Shown here one piece after another: positions 1-5,341 of a stretch of DNA of 5,341 bases. A program made the position numbers and the translations under genes. Source of the stretch: an uncultured Alphaproteobacteria bacterium (lineage in GTDB: Bacteria; Pseudomonadota; Alphaproteobacteria; Rs-D84). The notes under the pieces are model-generated. The model saw nothing but the letters and a program-made list of their open reading frames with translations. It was not told the DNA's origin and did no database searches. The stretch spans positions 1-5,341 of the forward strand of contig CAMHKP010000040.1 of the NCBI GenBank assembly GCA_946185785.1, read 5' to 3'. Positions within the stretch are counted from its first letter, which is position 1, and each line of letters opens with the position of its first letter.

Positions 1-183
1 AGATGGATTTTGTGTTTGTCCGATATTATACACATGTGTTGAACACAACGCCAACGCAGGATTCACCATATTATCTTCAGTATCACAAGAATAGTCCGCA
101 CCAAACACAGCCGCCGGTGCACATAACGCTGCGACACATAAAATTGAACGGGTAAGATTTTTTATTTTTTCTCTTTTGTACAT
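1..183 (-). CDS. N-terminal part of an unidentified secreted protein, cut by the window edge
   Basis: The frame is open from an ATG at 183-181 (another in-frame ATG lies at 189-187) to base 1 with no stop, so only the first 61 to 63 codons are present. The N-terminus is a clear Sec signal peptide: basic residues (KREKIKNLTR), a hydrophobic core (SILCVAALCAPAAV), then FGA followed by DYSCD, the likely cleavage site. There is no lipobox, so this is not a lipoprotein. The short mature part (DYSCDTEDNMVNPALALC, then STHVYNIGQTQ) has two cysteines. The start is uncertain. Both ATGs lack a well-placed Shine-Dalgarno and would overlap the end of the upstream gene by 22 or 28 bases. An ATA at 165-163 has an AAGAG five bases upstream and would begin the protein as M-KNLTRS, with a 23-residue signal peptide. 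The gene is probably cotranscribed and translationally coupled with the 710-residue gene. Its function is unknown. Frame and signal peptide are confident; the start codon is not. Confidence 0.82.
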   Translation of the reverse strand, partial: MYKREKIKNLTRSILCVAALCAPAAVFGADYSCDTEDNMVNPALALCSTHVYNIGQTQNPS

Positions 184-2294
184 GTACATTGCTTTATATT
201 TTCATCCCACTTATCGACACATTTTTCTTTACTGTCAATTTTTTGCAATTCCCCACCTATTTTACACATATTGGTCTTATTTTGGGTACAATATTCCTTG
301 CAATCCTTCCAGCAATCATTTTCTTCTTTGGTTTTTGGGTTTTTGGATTTTGGCATTTTTCCGCCCGCTGCACAATAATCTACCAATGACATGCACATTT
401 TTTTATCTTGGCGATAGTTTGTAACATCCTTTGTATCACCCCTACACACACAGCTTCCATTCCATGCTTCGCCATTACTATATGCTAAACACACAATACC
501 ATCAGCAGGCAAACAACATTTTTTTGCCGTATTCATGTAATTTACTCTGTCGATTCCTGTACTATCAACGCAATCTTCATATCCTTTATCTTTACATTTA
601 TTATAAATCTTGTCTGCATCTGCAAATACAACATTCAATTCTCCATCTAATGTCAACACACCTTCGTTACGCACTTGGTTTTCTGCAGTCCTTTCGTCCA
701 TACAAATATTTTTCGGCAAACCCTTGGTTGCAACCCACTTCTTTAAATCTGGATATGATTTTTCACCCACAGCACAATATTTTGTCTTGCTTACTTCTTC
801 ATCACCAGTAATCAAACTGCGACCATGTAATGTTATAGATTCATCTTGTGATATTATTCTTTGTAATGTTTCGATATCTATTTTAGCCTGTTTTTTACGA
901 TTACGGAACAACACAGACGATTCCAGCGCAGATGACGCACACCCAACACGAATATTCGCACCACTGTCTGTTGTTTCTGCCCACAACCAATCGCGTTGAA
1001 CCTTGTTATCATCATCCGAAGTATTAACATCATTTAGTGTTTCTTGTAGTGTACAAGATATATCATCTTCTGGTGGTATGATTTGTCCAATCACACATTC
1101 ATGCCCACCACGAACATTTCCACCCTTTACAGATTTACCATCTGGACACTGTGTCGATGAATATGTTGGCAATGCATTGGTTTCTTCATAATGACACTTT
1201 GATTCACCGGTCACAACACGTTGGCCTTCTTTGTATTCTACTTGAACTTCGTCACAAACCAACTGTTTACGACTATCGGCACCCAATCCACACAAATATT
1301 TACCCCACAGATTGCAAGAACCGTTCAGCATCATGTATATATCGGTAATATTAACACCGACCGATTGTGCCAGAACCAGCGCATCATACAATTCGTCCAA
1401 CACGCTTTCATATGGATCAAAGAAACCTTCGGCTTTCTGCTTAAACATTTTAACGCGCTTTGGTCCAGTGCAGTTATTTCCGCGTGAATCACAACCCGCA
1501 TAACTAAAAGTATCATTCATTGTTGCTTTTAACGCCTTTAATTGCGTTTCGGCATTTTCAATAGACGATAAAATCTGACCAGAAATCTGTTCACGCGCCA
1601 AAATATCAGCCGACACACCGCGTTCCGCCGCCGACAATTGCGACGCGCTTAAATCATTTCCCGCACTTGATTGTGCTGTTTGTTGTGTCGGTGCTTCACG
1701 TACCGCTGTCGCTTCGGCAATTGCGTTTGCGGTTAATTGTTTTTGTTCTTCTAGTGCGCTTTGTAATTGTGCAACCGTTTGTGCGTTTTGTGCCGCCATT
1801 TCCGCCTGCATCTGTTGCATTTGCGCCTGCATTTGTGCCATTTGTTGCGCACTTTGCTGTGCAGCAGCCTGTGCAGCGGCATTTTGTGCAGCGGCCGCAG
1901 ATGCATTTGCCTTGGCAGTATTCTGCGCGACCAATTGTGCAGAGATATATTGTGTTAATTCATCACCGTATTGCTTGCATTGCGCGCTTGATTGCACACA
2001 TCCGTTAACAATAGCAAACGTCACCGACATATCGGTGCAACCACCATTGCTGCACTTTGGTTGTGCACATCGCATAATAAGGGCATTACAATTACCAAAA
2101 TCCGCAGTCGCATTTGTTTCGTTTCCGCCACTGCGGCTGTTCATAGCAGCATTCCAACGATTGTTATTTGCCGCACCACCTTCGCCATTATACGCAGTTA
2201 AATTATTACCCGCAGTAGACGGCACAGCGCCAGAAACCACGCCAAACGGCGCGACACACAGCAACACACTTAAAAAACTGATAAGTGTTTTCAT
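162..2294 (-). CDS. Secreted cysteine-rich protein with Ala/Gln coiled coil, 710 residues, function unknown
   Basis: The complete gene encodes 710 residues and ends in TAA. I chose the ATG at 2294-2292 because AAGAG lies five bases upstream and a Sec signal peptide follows at once. The frame stays open 32 codons further (to 2390), but that extension runs through the terminator and promoter and is not credible. Order of parts: signal peptide 1-23, cut after SGA; Asn/Gly-rich stretch 24-67; a cysteine cluster at C69, C76, C81, C86, C99 and C106; an Ala/Gln/Met helix 119-200, probably coiled coil; a mixed region 215-350 with spaced cysteines; then a long cysteine-rich part. The mature chain has 34 cysteines, 16 of them after residue 566, with CC, CVC and CTC motifs. 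No transmembrane segment follows the signal, so a periplasmic, surface or secreted disulfide-bonded protein is inferred. The first cluster resembles the repeated module in the upstream gene. F-type TraN proteins are also large, secreted and cysteine-rich, but I see no sequence match that would support that name. The reading frame is certain; the role is unknown. Confidence 0.93.
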   Translation of the reverse strand: MKTLISFLSVLLCVAPFGVVSGAVPSTAGNNLTAYNGEGGAANNNRWNAAMNSRSGGNETNATADFGNCNALIMRCAQPKCSNGGCTDMSVTFAIVNGCVQSSAQCKQYGDELTQYISAQLVAQNTAKANASAAAAQNAAAQAAAQQSAQQMAQMQAQMQQMQAEMAAQNAQTVAQLQSALEEQKQLTANAIAEATAVREAPTQQTAQSSAGNDLSASQLSAAERGVSADILAREQISGQILSSIENAETQLKALKATMNDTFSYAGCDSRGNNCTGPKRVKMFKQKAEGFFDPYESVLDELYDALVLAQSVGVNITDIYMMLNGSCNLWGKYLCGLGADSRKQLVCDEVQVEYKEGQRVVTGESKCHYEETNALPTYSSTQCPDGKSVKGGNVRGGHECVIGQIIPPEDDISCTLQETLNDVNTSDDDNKVQRDWLWAETTDSGANIRVGCASSALESSVLFRNRKKQAKIDIETLQRIISQDESITLHGRSLITGDEEVSKTKYCAVGEKSYPDLKKWVATKGLPKNICMDERTAENQVRNEGVLTLDGELNVVFADADKIYNKCKDKGYEDCVDSTGIDRVNYMNTAKKCCLPADGIVCLAYSNGEAWNGSCVCRGDTKDVTNYRQDKKMCMSLVDYCAAGGKMPKSKNPKTKEENDCWKDCKEYCTQNKTNMCKIGGELQKIDSKEKCVDKWDENIKQCTCTKEKK
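163..175 (-). promoter_or_regulatory. Ribosome site and possible ATA start coupled to the preceding stop
   Basis: On the minus strand AAGAG (175-171), five A residues, then ATA (165-163) reproduce the spacing of the ribosome site and ATG of the preceding gene. The last two bases of this ATA are the first two of that gene's TAA stop (164-162), giving ATAA, the same geometry as the common ATGA stop-start overlap. Starting here gives a 23-residue signal peptide beginning M-KNLTRS. AUA is a very rare initiator, so the ATGs at 183 or 189 remain the conventional choice. Confidence 0.5.
180..596 (-). other. Cysteine-dense C-terminal region of the 710-residue protein
   Basis: Residues 567-705 hold 16 cysteines, spaced from adjacent (C593-C594) to about 20 apart. 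Two sub-blocks end alike: a Trp, a few residues, then C-x-C (WNGSCVC at 611-617; WDENIKQCTC at 696-705). The last 60 residues are also Lys-rich. This looks like small disulfide-stabilised modules in series. I cannot assign a named domain such as EGF. Confidence 0.7.
1695..1940 (-). other. Ala/Gln/Met-rich predicted coiled coil
   Basis: Residues 119-200 of the 710-residue protein are almost free of Gly and Pro and made mostly of Ala, Gln, Met and Leu (for example QQMAQMQAQMQQMQAEM, then LQSALEEQKQL). This should form a long helix or coiled coil, perhaps for oligomerisation or as a stalk. The DNA carries imperfect short repeats of Ala-Gln codons around 1800-1900. Reasoned by eye; no heptad scoring was done. 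Confidence 0.75.
1977..2090 (-). other. N-terminal six-cysteine cluster of the 710-residue protein
   Basis: Residues 69-106 have cysteines spaced C-x6-C-x4-C-x4-C, then after 12 residues C-x6-C (C69, C76, C81, C86, C99, C106), including CNALIMRCAQPKC. The first three spacings match the two modules in the large neighbour. An even count in an exported protein suggests three disulfides. It lies just before the coiled coil. Confidence 0.75.
2226..2294 (-). other. Sec signal peptide of the 710-residue protein
   Basis: Residues 1-23: MKT, a hydrophobic run (LISFLSVLLCVAPFGVV), then SGA before VPST. This is a standard signal peptidase I site. The cysteine at residue 13 lies inside the hydrophobic core and is not a lipobox. 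Confidence 0.9.
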
Positions 2295-2299
2295 ATTCT

Positions 2300-2304
2300 C
2301 TCTT
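2300..2304 (-). promoter_or_regulatory. Ribosome binding site deciding the start of the 710-residue gene
   Basis: AAGAG on the minus strand, within AAGAGAGAAT, is separated by five bases from the ATG at 2294. It supports this start over the in-frame upstream ATGs at 2390 and about 2325, which would place the terminator or promoter inside the gene and put residues ahead of an obvious signal peptide. Confidence 0.8.
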
Positions 2305-2311
2305 AACTTTA

Positions 2312-2340
2312 ATTTTAACATAAAAAATGTTGTTGAGCAA
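2312..2340 (-). promoter_or_regulatory. Sigma-70-type promoter with extended -10 for the 710-residue gene
   Basis: On the minus strand a -35-like TTGCTC (2340-2335, three of six consensus positions) is followed after 17 bases by TAAAAT (2317-2312, five of six). The -10 is preceded by TG one base upstream (TGTTAAAAT), an extended -10 that can make up for a weak -35. It lies just past the terminator of the upstream gene. The predicted transcript start near 2305 gives a leader of about 11 bases. It would also serve the coupled third gene. No operator is evident. This is read by eye from consensus. Confidence 0.68.
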
Positions 2341-2354
2341 GGACAGATTGAAAC

Positions 2355-2378
2355 AAAAAAACCGCCCAAATGGGCGGT
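2355..2378 (-). terminator. Rho-independent terminator of the large gene
   Basis: On the minus strand ACCGCCC and GGGCGGT form a perfect 7-bp G+C-rich stem around an ATTT loop, and a run of T follows directly (seven, counting the last stem base, then G and three more T). It starts 20 bases after the TAG of the large gene. It should end that transcript and separate it from the next gene, which has its own promoter. On the plus strand the stem is followed only by CTTTGCTTT, a weak tract, and no gene there needs it. Confidence 0.93.
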
Positions 2379-2398
2379 CTTTGCTTTCAAGTTAAAAA

Positions 2399-5341
2399 CT
2401 ATTCCAAACTGGTCGAAATCATATCGCCATAATTACCGGCTTCATCGGAACCGATATAGCATGTGATATGACGGCCGACATTGTTCATCCATTCTTCGAT
2501 AGCAGCCTTTTGTTCGGCATCCAAATTCGCTTTCTGGATATCATATGTCGCCTTGTACATCAACAATCCACCAGCTGTTGCACCAACGCCAGCACCAATT
2601 GCTGTACCCAATATGCGTTGTTTTGCCTGTTTTTGTTCTTTATCAGCCGCACTGGTCACAATGTCTTGGCAACGATCACGCAATGACTGTACATCAGCTG
2701 TTGTGTCATTAGAACGTATCGTTTGTACATTTGCTGGCAATGCAAACGATTGACCGTTAACAGTGACACGACCATTCACAACAGGTGTACCTGCTGGAAT
2801 TGTGATATATTGTGGTACACTATTCGTGCTTGTTGTAGATCTTATTGTGGCAACATTTGCAGGTAATGCAAATGTTTGACCATCGACAGTCACCATACGA
2901 TTGACACCAACCGGTGTACCCGCTGGGACAGTTATGTATTGCGGTATATTACCTGTCGCCACCATTGTTTCTGTGCCAGCTGGTAAAGCAATCGTTTGTC
3001 CACCAATTGTGACACTACCATTTGTCACCACTGTATCAGCAGGAATTGTTATTTCGGCACTTACAGTACCCATAGCATCTATAGCTTCTATAGTTCTCCT
3101 TACACTAGATTCAAATGCTACAGCACTTACAGTATTACTGTTCAGCCTATTTGCATTTGCATCACCATCTTGATTTGTAGTAACAATCGTTCCACCATCA
3201 AGAATTCCCTTCAAGAACACATTGATATCATTCAAATCTTTGTCTCTATCGCATACAACATCAGCATTATCCGTCATGTTTGCTGTACGATATTTTTGAC
3301 ACAATTCATCAACATATCCTCTAGCCGTTACTTTCAATGTATCAAATGCTGGATTTTCTACTGTCACTGCGTTTTTCACAACAGTATTTGCACCAGATAC
3401 CGCTACTGTATAATTCGGGTTTTGGATGCTTACGGCATCTTTAACAACCAACGCACCTGTGCCAGCTGCTGCAGATACAGCAGACGCAACACCCGAAGCG
3501 GTTGTATAATTTGGATTTTGAACACTTACGGCATCCTTGACAACCAGCGTACCTGGTGTTGCAGCAGCTGTTGTCACCTTAGATGACAACGCATCCGCAT
3601 CGCTGCGCAATGATGAAATCTTGCGAGCATAACTGATACCAGTATTAACATCACTCTGGCTGGATCTTGACAAGTAATCAACACACTTTTCAGCGTTTGC
3701 TAAATCAGCTTCGCTTGCACGTGCACTAATCGATGCAGCTGATTTTGTATTACCCTTTAACAAGCCACCCAAACCATTGCTTTCTTGAATCTTGTTAACA
3801 ATTGCATTGCCGGCATAACCACCGCCAACACCACCGCCAACGGTACCCAACAACGTTGTCCAGAACCGTGTCGATTTATGTGACGCATCGTTCATTGTGC
3901 CAACTTTCTTGTCAGCAACATCTTGTGCGATTGCTTCCAAATCTTTTTCTGGAATCCAAGAACCGCATGTAAAGCTGTCACCGGTGGCAAAGTATGCCGT
4001 TGTCCAAGACTTGTTCTTCATGTATTCTTGAATCTTTTTATCGTCCGATTGCAATGTGACACGCACACGGCAGAACGAACCATACAAATCGTTGCTGGCA
4101 ACAAACTGATTCGTTGTCAAACCGTCAACACTATAGCTGTTTGGAACCTTGTTAGATTTCAATTTTACCCACATAAATATATTGCCCAAATCACGATTAC
4201 CGATAATACCACCGTTGTTCGAAGACATACACATATTCTGTTCTTTGGTCAATTTTGCGTTATATTTCGCCTGGGCTTCTTTTTCAATATCATATAACAC
4301 GTCTTTGAATATGCCTTCGGCTGCTTGGGACTGAACATATGTTGTATATGATATCATCACAGGTGTATCATAAACGTTGCCCGATGCATCAACGGTGTTG
4401 CATGGGCCTTGGTCACCCTTCTTTGATGTGCAAAGATTATTGCCATTTTCATCAACAGCCTGAACGTTTTCTGTTTCTCGTTTAAGGCTGTTTGTAGCAC
4501 CTGCGTCTATCCAGTCACTACGAACAGAACTTGACGATGATGTACCACCCGCCATTTTGATTTTAGCTGCTTCAATAGCCAAGTGTTCTTCACATACAGA
4601 TGCGTTTTTAACCGTATCCATACACAACCCCAAAACGATTGTGTAATCCAGCACACCCCCAACCTTGTTCATAGACTTATCAAATGCTGTTTCACCAGTT
4701 TGTGTCAAGTTAGAATAAACATCTGTACGATTGCGATAGCAATTTACAAAATCATTACCACACAACGATTTTACACAACTTGACGCAACAGATTGACATT
4801 GTTTTTTCATATTTGCAATTGCTGCATCACTGTAATTTGTTGCCAGTGAAGAATTCAAACTTGCCACGACACCAATTACATCAACTTCGGCACCACCATT
4901 ATATTCTGGGAACAAGATGTCAAACGCATCTCTATTTATATATGTATAAGAATATGTACCCGTTGAATTTGGATTTGCCGCCGCATATTTGCAATTTGCA
5001 TCTGTGTTCACAACCGCCGCACAACCAGTTTTGATTTCGTCATATGTTGCCGGACCGTTCACACTTTTTGATGCATTACCAAATACCGCCGAATAACATG
5101 CCGCACCAATACCACCACCACAGACACGCATCGCACACGACTTAACTGTTTCTGTACATTTTGCCTTGGCCTTGGTATCAAATTTATCAACCAATTCAGC
5201 AATCTTTGTTTTCATTGCCGCATTCATACGTGATGCATATGCTTCGTCATAAATTTCTTCTTGGTTATCTTCGTCACGCAACTGAGAATTTGTTGGCATT
5301 TGACCATTACCAATAAATGTCGCATAGCAATATTTGCTGGA
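2399..5341 (-). CDS. C-terminal 980 residues of a large repeat-containing envelope protein, start missing
   Basis: The frame is open from the right edge to the TAG at 2401-2399. The first ATG (5299-5297) is probably not the start: 14 in-frame codons precede it (SSKYCYATFIGNGQ), it has no Shine-Dalgarno, and no signal peptide follows. Residues below are counted from that Met. Parts in order: two copies of a six-cysteine domain (about 20-105 and 140-236); a Ser-rich linker at 253-258; a mixed domain 260-460 with C290, C300, C357, C410 and C445; a glycine-zipper hydrophobic segment 479-500; three VVKDAV repeats 583-653; a region with scattered cysteines; three predicted beta repeats 747-863; a second glycine zipper 896-915; and a tail with C947 that ends STSLE. 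About 23 cysteines, repeats and hydrophobic Gly-rich helices suggest a membrane-associated or surface structural protein with periplasmic disulfides. I do not recognise the family. It is followed directly by a strong terminator, so it ends its transcription unit. The coding call is certain, the cell location likely, the function unknown. Confidence 0.92.
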   Translation of the reverse strand, partial: SSKYCYATFIGNGQMPTNSQLRDEDNQEEIYDEAYASRMNAAMKTKIAELVDKFDTKAKAKCTETVKSCAMRVCGGGIGAACYSAVFGNASKSVNGPATYDEIKTGCAAVVNTDANCKYAAANPNSTGTYSYTYINRDAFDILFPEYNGGAEVDVIGVVASLNSSLATNYSDAAIANMKKQCQSVASSCVKSLCGNDFVNCYRNRTDVYSNLTQTGETAFDKSMNKVGGVLDYTIVLGLCMDTVKNASVCEEHLAIEAAKIKMAGGTSSSSSVRSDWIDAGATNSLKRETENVQAVDENGNNLCTSKKGDQGPCNTVDASGNVYDTPVMISYTTYVQSQAAEGIFKDVLYDIEKEAQAKYNAKLTKEQNMCMSSNNGGIIGNRDLGNIFMWVKLKSNKVPNSYSVDGLTTNQFVASNDLYGSFCRVRVTLQSDDKKIQEYMKNKSWTTAYFATGDSFTCGSWIPEKDLEAIAQDVADKKVGTMNDASHKSTRFWTTLLGTVGGGVGGGYAGNAIVNKIQESNGLGGLLKGNTKSAASISARASEADLANAEKCVDYLSRSSQSDVNTGISYARKISSLRSDADALSSKVTTAAATPGTLVVKDAVSVQNPNYTTASGVASAVSAAAGTGALVVKDAVSIQNPNYTVAVSGANTVVKNAVTVENPAFDTLKVTARGYVDELCQKYRTANMTDNADVVCDRDKDLNDINVFLKGILDGGTIVTTNQDGDANANRLNSNTVSAVAFESSVRRTIEAIDAMGTVSAEITIPADTVVTNGSVTIGGQTIALPAGTETMVATGNIPQYITVPAGTPVGVNRMVTVDGQTFALPANVATIRSTTSTNSVPQYITIPAGTPVVNGRVTVNGQSFALPANVQTIRSNDTTADVQSLRDRCQDIVTSAADKEQKQAKQRILGTAIGAGVGATAGGLLMYKATYDIQKANLDAEQKAAIEEWMNNVGRHITCYIGSDEAGNYGDMISTSLE
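2555..2617 (-). other. Second glycine-zipper hydrophobic segment of the large protein
   Basis: Residues 895-915 (RILGTAIGAGVGATAGGLLMY) form a GxxxG-rich hydrophobic helix. A basic stretch (KEQKQAKQR) comes before it and a charged helix (YDIQKANLDAEQK) after it. This looks like one transmembrane pass or a membrane-packing helix close to the C-terminus. Confidence 0.72.
2711..3061 (-). repeat. Three tandem 39-43 residue beta-type repeats in the large protein
   Basis: Residues 747-863 hold three consecutive units. Each has an I-T-(I/V)-P-A-(G/D)-T core, then V-T-(V/I)-x-G-Q-(T/S)-(F/I)-A-L-P-A and a Thr-rich tail; units 2 and 3 both start PQYIT and contain ALPANV. Units run 3061-2945, 2944-2816 and 2815-2711 (plus tail). 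The first is the most diverged. Short alternating strands with Gly turns suggest a stacked beta structure, as in surface fibres or passenger domains. Confidence 0.88.
3341..3553 (-). repeat. Three VVKDAV repeats in the large protein
   Basis: Residues 583-653 contain LVVKDAVSVQNPNYT, LVVKDAVSIQNPNYT and TVVKNAVTVENPAFD. Units 1 and 2 start 96 bases apart and units 2 and 3 about 66 apart; an Ala/Ser/Gly linker separates the first two. The DNA of the first two is also very similar, which suggests recent duplication. The alternating hydrophobic pattern suggests beta strands ending in an NP turn. Confidence 0.88.
3758..3868 (-). other. First glycine-zipper hydrophobic segment of the large protein
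   Basis: Residues 478-514 include LLGTVGGGVGGGYAGNAI, with glycines every third or fourth position in an uncharged run of about 22 residues. Arg478 and Lys503 flank it. Such segments form tightly packed membrane helices or membrane-inserting hairpins in other bacterial envelope proteins. Confidence 0.68.
4592..4798 (-). repeat. Second copy of the six-cysteine domain in the large protein
   Basis: Cysteines 168, 175, 180, 187, 226 and 236 give C-x6-C-x4-C-x6-C-Y, then C-x9-C, nearly the same as the first copy. Blocks are CQSVASSCVKSLC and CMDTVKNASVC. Other residues have diverged greatly, so the duplication is old or only the disulfide frame is constrained. Confidence 0.78.
4991..5158 (-). repeat. 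First copy of a six-cysteine domain in the large protein
   Basis: Counted from the Met at 5299, cysteines 48, 55, 60, 68, 93 and 103 give C-x6-C-x4-C-x7-C-Y, then C-x9-C. The first block is CTETVKSCAMRVC, the second CAAVVNTDANC. A charged, probably helical stretch (about 20-47) comes before it. The cysteine pattern recurs about 120 residues later. Confidence 0.78.

Noticed and set aside
177..188. Perfect 12-base palindrome TGTACATGTACA
   Set aside because: It follows directly from the codons for Cys-Thr-Cys-Thr at the end of the 710-residue gene. It could be an operator or weak hairpin over the two ATGs, but nothing else supports that.
1331..1516. Small minus-strand frame of 61 codons inside the 710-residue gene
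   Set aside because: It overlaps a gene on the same strand in another frame, with no ribosome site or recognisable protein features.
1790..1910. Short repeats resembling a CRISPR or microsatellite array
   Set aside because: These are degenerate Ala/Gln/Met codons of a coiled coil, with no regular repeat-spacer structure.
2361..2378. Terminator hairpin as a bidirectional terminator
   Set aside because: The plus strand lacks a proper T run after the stem and has no gene ending there.
2295..2390. In-frame 32-codon N-terminal extension of the 710-residue gene
   Set aside because: It spans the terminator hairpin and the promoter, has no ribosome site, and puts residues ahead of a complete signal peptide.
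1912..2466. Plus-strand open frame of 184 codons across the gene boundary
   Set aside because: It lies opposite two well-supported genes and runs through the terminator and promoter; its composition is that of a shadow frame. The same holds for every other plus-strand frame here.

Overview
The window holds three protein genes, all on the minus strand. Read in the direction of transcription (high to low coordinates) they are: a very long gene that enters from the right edge without its start (5341 to 2399), a complete gene of 710 residues (2294 to 162), and the first 55 to 63 codons of a third gene that leaves at the left edge (183 or 165 to 1). I do not recognise any of the three as a named family. 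None has a motif that allows an enzymatic function to be assigned, so they stay uncharacterised.

All three look like parts of a bacterial cell envelope or secreted system. The two visible N-termini are clear Sec signal peptides with Ala-X-Ala-like cleavage sites. The proteins are rich in regularly spaced cysteines, which suggests disulfides formed in the periplasm or outside the cell. The large protein has two glycine-zipper hydrophobic segments, two sets of internal sequence repeats, and a duplicated six-cysteine domain. The first four cysteines of that domain have nearly the same spacing as a cluster in the downstream 710-residue protein, so the neighbours are probably related in function.

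Transcription can be partly read. The large gene ends in TAG, followed 20 bases later by a strong rho-independent terminator (2378 to 2355). A good extended -10 promoter for the second gene follows (-35 at 2340-2335, -10 at 2317-2312), with a predicted leader of only about 11 nt and a ribosome site at 2304-2300. The third gene is coupled to the second: the TAA stop of gene 2 overlaps an in-frame ATA codon of gene 3 as ATAA. That ATA sits exactly as far from an AAGAG ribosome site as the ATG of gene 2 does, so it may be a non-canonical start codon.

The organism is most likely a Gram-negative bacterium of moderate to low G+C using the standard bacterial code (the stops seen are TAG and TAA; the Trp codons I checked are TGG). 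The style of these proteins reminds me of uncultured host-associated Alphaproteobacteria, but that is only an impression. The plus strand carries nothing I can support. The only non-coding stretch is the 104-base gap at 2295-2398, which holds the terminator, promoter and ribosome site.
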